Source: Gemmatimonadota bacterium | Lineage (GTDB): Bacteria > Gemmatimonadota > Gemmatimonadetes > Gemmatimonadales > GWC2-71-9 | Direction of reading: 5' to 3' | DNA: 9,871 bases | Assembly (NCBI GenBank): GCA_017889745.1 | Contig: JAGGAG010000102.1 | Location: forward strand, 1 to 9,871 | In this document: positions 6,919 through 9,871 of the stretch, piece by piece | Position numbering within the stretch: position 1 is the stretch's first letter | How the letters are laid out: each line of letters starts with the position of its first letter | Made by a program: the position numbers and the translations under genes | Notes under the pieces: generated by a model | The model's input: the letters and a program-made list of their open reading frames with translations, nothing else | What the model was told of the DNA's origin: nothing | Database searches by the model: none

Positions 6919-8336
6919 TCGCTTCCGCATTGTCCGTCGTCTCCCTCCTCTCGGCGCTGGTGACCGCCGCACCGTGCACGCGCGTTGCGCGGGCCGGCAC
7001 CGAGCTGCGGGGTGACACGAAGATCTGCCCGGGCCGCTACCGGATCGCCGACCCGGGGCAGAAGGGCGTGCTCGTGGTGGCAGCTTCCGGGCTGCACCTC
7101 GACCTGGACGGGGTGATCATCGAGAGCGGCGACTCGGTGCCGGGCCGGTACACCGGCTATGGGGTGGTGCTGCGCAATGTCGACAGCGTGGCGATCACCG
7201 GGGGCACGATCCGCGGCTTCCGCATCGGGGTGATGCTGGAGGGCGGCTCCGGCCACACGGTGAGCGGGATGACGCTCTCGGGCTCGCGGATGCAGGCATT
7301 GCGCTCCACGCCCGACCGGTTCGACGAGGCGGACTGGCTCGACATCTTCCATCCCGACACATTCGAGACCTACGGCGCCGGGCTCTACCTCAAGAACGCC
7401 GAAGGGATCACCGTGCAGGGTGTGACCGCGCGGGACGCGCAGAACGGCATCATGCTCTCGAGCGTGCGGCGCAGCCAATTGCTCGACAACGACGTCTCCG
7501 ACAATTCCGGCTGGGGCATCAGCCTGTGGCGTTCGTCCAAGAATGCGCTGCTGCGGAACCGCGCCGCGCACAACGTACGTTGCGAGAGCGACAGCTACAG
7601 CCGCGGCTGCGACTCGGCGGCGCTACTCCTCCGGCAGCGGAGCGACTCGAACGTCATCGCCGACAACGACCTGCGCTGGTCGGGCGACGGCTTCTTCCTG
7701 AGCGGGCACCAGCCTGGGCTCGAGCCATCGGTGGGCAACCTGGTCATCCGGAATGACGCGAGCCACGCGTACCACAACGCGTTCGAGGCGACGTGGAGCT
7801 GGGGTACCATGTTCATCGACAACCGCGCCGACAGCTCGGCGTACGGCTTCTGGCTCGGCTATTCCACCGGCGCCACGGTGCGCGGCAATACGGTGGTGGG
7901 CAGCCGGGAGGTGGCGGTCGCGATCGAGCACGGCAGCGACAACGAGATCGCGCGGAACGTGCTGATCGGCGGCAAGGACGGGATCAAGCTCTTCACCTCG
8001 GCACAGAGCGGACCGCCGAGCCGCGGCTACCGGGTGGACGACAACATGCTGGCCAAGTTCGGGCGCGGGCTGGTGGTGCAGGGCACGACGCAACTGCGTG
8101 TCCGCGGGAACGTGTTCGACGGCGACAACGAGTCTCTGGTGGCCGACGCGATGGCGAAGGACGCGGTGGTGCAGGGGAACATCTTCCTCCGGCCCGGGCG
8201 GTTCTACGTGATCGCGCCGGAGCTCAACGCCGGCAGCAACTTCTGGGGAAGTGCTTCAGAAGAAGCGACAGGAGAAATGGTTTCAGGCAATGTCGTGCTG
8301 GCACCGTGGCAGGCGGCGGCGGCGGCGGGCTATTAG
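6915..8336 (+). CDS. Exported right-handed parallel beta-helix protein (NosD/PbH1 type)
   Basis: The product has 473 residues. Residues 1-19 are hydrophobic (ASALSVVSLLSALVTAA) and read as a signal peptide with cleavage near A18/A19, although the n-region lacks Lys or Arg. From about 60 to 455 the chain is built of short beta-helix coils with repeated patterns such as GVVLRNVDSVAITGGTI, GIMLSSVRRSQLLDNDV and YGFWLGYSTGATVRGNTV, typical of PbH1/NosD-like (CASH) domains. That fold occurs in polysaccharide lyases, glycoside hydrolases and periplasmic NosD; the substrate cannot be assigned. C223 and C232 in an RCESDSYSRGC segment could form a local disulfide. The ATG overlaps the hisF stop (ATGA), and no start codon in this frame lies close upstream. 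The role beside histidine genes is unclear. Confidence 0.85.
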   Translation: MIASALSVVSLLSALVTAAPCTRVARAGTELRGDTKICPGRYRIADPGQKGVLVVAASGLHLDLDGVIIESGDSVPGRYTGYGVVLRNVDSVAITGGTIRGFRIGVMLEGGSGHTVSGMTLSGSRMQALRSTPDRFDEADWLDIFHPDTFETYGAGLYLKNAEGITVQGVTARDAQNGIMLSSVRRSQLLDNDVSDNSGWGISLWRSSKNALLRNRAAHNVRCESDSYSRGCDSAALLLRQRSDSNVIADNDLRWSGDGFFLSGHQPGLEPSVGNLVIRNDASHAYHNAFEATWSWGTMFIDNRADSSAYGFWLGYSTGATVRGNTVVGSREVAVAIEHGSDNEIARNVLIGGKDGIKLFTSAQSGPPSRGYRVDDNMLAKFGRGLVVQGTTQLRVRGNVFDGDNESLVADAMAKDAVVQGNIFLRPGRFYVIAPELNAGSNFWGSASEEATGEMVSGNVVLAPWQAAAAAGY

Positions 8337-8386
8337 GCGGCGGCCCGGGTGCGTTGGCGTACCTTCGTCACCCCGCCTTGCCCGCC
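8337..8386. other. Convergent gap between the beta-helix and lipoprotein genes
   Basis: Fifty bases lie between two convergent stops. I see no T-tract terminator for either strand. Only a weak hairpin (GGGTG at 8347-8351 with CACCC at 8369-8373) is present, so transcripts may overlap into the opposing gene. Confidence 0.4.
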
Positions 8387-9001
8387 TCAGTCATATCTCC
8401 CCTTGTAACTCAGGAACTTCCACTGCCCCCCCCGCTCCACGATCAGCCCGAACAACCGCTCCCGGATCGTGTCGCCCGCCGCGCGCACCTGCTTCAGCTC
8501 GCACGGGCCCCAGAGGTGGTTCTCACCCTCGGTGGTCGGTTTCGGGTCGCAGGCGTAGCCGATCACATGCATCGGCTTGCCGGCGCGCTCCTCGAGCAGC
8601 CGCCGCAGGCCCTTGCTCGTCTGGCCATCCACCATGAACCAGAGCAGTGACGGACTCAGGTCGTAGGGCGGCAGTCCCTGGGATGCGGTCGGGTAGTAGA
8701 CCCAGGCGAACTCGTCCCGGCTTATCAGCATCTGCGTGAGGGCCGCCGTGTCGGCGGTCTCGATCGCCTTCACCCAGGCCTTCACCAGCGCGTCGCGACT
8801 CGATGCACCCCCCGTGAACCCGCTCACCGGCTGCGTGCCCTGACGAAAGCGCTCGATGGCGACGTCACGCGGCACGACACTGTCGACGTGCTGCGGGTTC
8901 CCGGGTGTGCTCGCATCCGCGGCGGGAAAGGATGCGGTTGCGCGGTCGCGACCGCAGGCAGCGAGCAGAACCGCCAGGCACATCAGGGTGGTGCGGGTCA
9001 T
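8387..9001 (-). CDS. Putative lipoprotein with NTF2-like appearance, unknown function
   Basis: The product has 204 residues, and I do not recognise a named family. MTRTTLMCLAVLLAAC is a clear type II signal peptide with lipobox LAAC and lipidated Cys16, followed by GRD; the Asp at +3 keeps open which membrane it is sorted to. The mature part starts with a flexible stretch to about residue 50. The rest (ALVKAWVKAIETADTAAL, then FAWVYYP and, at the end, GGQWKFLSYKGRYD) looks like an NTF2-like cone-shaped domain, which is inference. Two cysteines 16 residues apart (YAC and GPC) could form a disulfide. An ATG 18 bases further upstream (9019) is in frame, but the ATG at 8999-9001 is preceded by GAGGAG and gives the better signal peptide. 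It converges with the beta-helix gene, leaving 50 bases between the stops. Confidence 0.78.
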   Translation of the reverse strand: MTRTTLMCLAVLLAACGRDRATASFPAADASTPGNPQHVDSVVPRDVAIERFRQGTQPVSGFTGGASSRDALVKAWVKAIETADTAALTQMLISRDEFAWVYYPTASQGLPPYDLSPSLLWFMVDGQTSKGLRRLLEERAGKPMHVIGYACDPKPTTEGENHLWGPCELKQVRAAGDTIRERLFGLIVERGGQWKFLSYKGRYD

Positions 9002-9006
9002 GCAGA

Positions 9007-9012
9007 CTCCTC
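9007..9012 (-). promoter_or_regulatory. Ribosome-binding site that fixes the lipoprotein start
   Basis: On the minus strand GAGGAG lies 5 bases before the ATG at 8999-9001. It is the strongest Shine-Dalgarno sequence in the window and argues against the longer start at 9019. Confidence 0.75.
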
Positions 9013-9035
9013 GTGACAAACGGATTGTGGGCGTG

Positions 9036-9071
9036 AAAACGCCCGACCGGCGATGGGCTGCCGATCGGGCG
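9036..9071 (-). terminator. Intrinsic terminator of the right-hand surface-protein gene
   Basis: Read on the minus strand, CGCCCGATCGGC (9071-9060) pairs with GCCGGTCGGGCG (9051-9040) with one mismatch around an 8-base loop. TTTT follows at once (9039-9036). The hairpin begins 14 bases after the stop of the gene entering from the right. It should separate that gene from the lipoprotein gene, whose own promoter would then have to fit in about 35 bases or overlap the hairpin. Otherwise the lipoprotein depends on read-through. Confidence 0.85.
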
Positions 9072-9085
9072 AATTCCAGCTCAGT

Positions 9086-9871
9086 TCAGTTGGCCTCGTA
9101 GACGGTCCAGCCCGAGTACCAGGGTGTGGCTGCCGCCGGATCAACGGCGCCGATGTACGACGTGTTGACCCAGGTGCCACCGAAGTAGTTGGTGGTACGG
9201 TTGGTCACCAGCGCCGGCGGCGCGGTCATGCCGCCGGTGGTCGCGGGCGACCCTGCCTTCGGCTTGAAGTTGAGTGCCGGCGGCGTCAGCGTGTAACCCA
9301 GGAGCGTGTCCACCTGCACATCGGTGGCGTACTGCAGCATCGTGGCCAGGCGTCCGGCGTTCCAGTTCGGCGCCGCCGCGAAGTTGTTGTCGAGGTTGGC
9401 CGCGTTCTGGGCCAAGAGCGTGTTGGAGATCCAGAGCGAGTCCTTGCCGCCCGACCCGATCCAGAGCGAGTCAGTCCAGGCATCGCGGATGTTGATGGCG
9501 GTGCCGGTGAAGCGCGAGAGGACACCGTTGTAGACGGTGCCACCGGTGCCGCGGCGCCACACGCCGCCGTTGCCATCAGCGGGGAAGCCAGCGACCAGCG
9601 TGCCCGCGCCGATCATGGTGAAGTTGGCCCACACCGGCATCGAGTACGGGGTGCTGGCACCGGTGGCCGTCAGCGTGCAGCCGCTCACCAGCGGATCGCA
9701 ACCGTCGCCCTCGAACCCGCGGGGATCGGCGGAGAGGACGCCCGAGCCCGGATGCGGCGCGAGGCGGGTGCTCTGGAAGGCGATCAGGAACTGGTTGCGG
9801 CCAACGTAGCCCTCGGTCCAGTCGAAGTGGTCATCGCCCGACTCGTAGGAGACGAGGTACCGGCCGTCCAC
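9086..9871 (-). CDS. Secreted or surface protein of unknown function, C-terminal part (enters from right edge)
   Basis: The last 261 residues of a minus-strand gene are visible; its start lies beyond base 9871, and the first visible codon (GTG) need not be the true start. The fragment begins SYESGDDHFDWTEGYVGRNQ a few residues in. From memory, a DDxFDWTxGYxG motif followed by QFLIAxQ is characteristic of large exported proteins of unknown function in Bacteroidota and Gemmatimonadota. The rest is rich in Gly, Thr, Ala and Asn, and it ends SYIGAVDPAAATPWYSGWTVYEAN-like, matching the GAxDP...W..GWT closing motif of that group. The sequence looks like beta-rich extracellular repeats; the one local duplication is DSLWI twice, 10 residues apart. 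C-terminal sorting domains (for example type IX secretion tails) are not evident. A terminator follows directly. Confidence 0.75.
   Translation of the reverse strand: MDGRYLVSYESGDDHFDWTEGYVGRNQFLIAFQSTRLAPHPGSGVLSADPRGFEGDGCDPLVSGCTLTATGASTPYSMPVWANFTMIGAGTLVAGFPADGNGGVWRRGTGGTVYNGVLSRFTGTAINIRDAWTDSLWIGSGGKDSLWISNTLLAQNAANLDNNFAAAPNWNAGRLATMLQYATDVQVDTLLGYTLTPPALNFKPKAGSPATTGGMTAPPALVTNRTTNYFGGTWVNTSYIGAVDPAAATPWYSGWTVYEAN
9428..9472 (-). repeat. Short direct repeat within the surface-protein gene
   Basis: The 15-base sequence GATCCAGAGCGAGTC occurs at 9428-9442 and again at 9458-9472, a period of 30 bases. On the minus strand it encodes DSLWI twice, separated by GSGGK. It keeps the reading frame and may be one duplicated beta-turn unit. 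Confidence 0.6.

Noticed and set aside
6534..8336. Beta-helix protein extended upstream to 6534
   Set aside because: The extension is hisF shadow and would bury the signal peptide; the ATG at 6915 fits the ATGA overlap.
8340..8378. Hairpin as a bidirectional terminator between convergent genes
   Set aside because: The stem is only 5 pairs plus bulged extensions and has no T-tract on either strand.
1..9871. tRNA, rRNA, CRISPR array, insertion sequence or toxin-antitoxin pair
   Set aside because: I looked for cloverleaf-like genes, regularly spaced repeats, transposase motifs and small gene pairs and saw none. The only regular array is the heptamer at 4447-4499, which is too short and unspaced for CRISPR.

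Overview
The window is GC-rich, densely packed bacterial DNA. Three things suggest a soil or aquatic bacterium near Gemmatimonadota: the strong GC bias with long antisense shadow frames, two small lipoproteins of unknown family, and a surface-protein fragment of a type I associate with Bacteroidota and Gemmatimonadota. This placement is inference; there is no rRNA or other marker gene here.

Layout. The left end (1-893, minus strand) holds the start of trpE, which runs off the edge, preceded by a small lipoprotein gene whose stop overlaps the trpE start. A 156-base divergent intergenic region follows. On the plus strand, 1050-3320 encodes a PilB/GspE-type assembly ATPase with an unusual C-terminal response-regulator receiver domain. 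After 28 bases a histidine biosynthesis cluster begins: hisC, hisB, hisH, a Nudix hydrolase and hisF. An exported parallel beta-helix protein overlaps the end of hisF by ATGA. From hisB to the beta-helix gene every junction overlaps (GTGA, GTGA, a 7-base overlap, ATGA), so these genes are probably one translationally coupled unit. The right end (8387-9871, minus strand) holds a second small lipoprotein gene, a clear intrinsic terminator, and the 3' part of a secreted or surface protein gene that enters from beyond the right edge.

How the genes work together. HisH and HisF form imidazole glycerol phosphate synthase, HisB dehydrates its product, and HisC transaminates imidazole acetol phosphate, so the cluster covers the middle of the histidine pathway. 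hisA, which often sits between hisH and hisF, is absent, and a Nudix gene occupies that slot. hisG, hisD, hisI/E and a histidinol phosphatase are not in the window. TrpE starts tryptophan synthesis from chorismate.

Points of most interest: the ATPase-receiver fusion, a tandem heptamer array at the hisC-hisB junction whose every unit carries a GGTGA ribosome-binding-like core, the Nudix gene in the hisA position, and the exported beta-helix gene coupled to hisF. I saw no tRNA, rRNA, CRISPR array, insertion sequence or phage gene.
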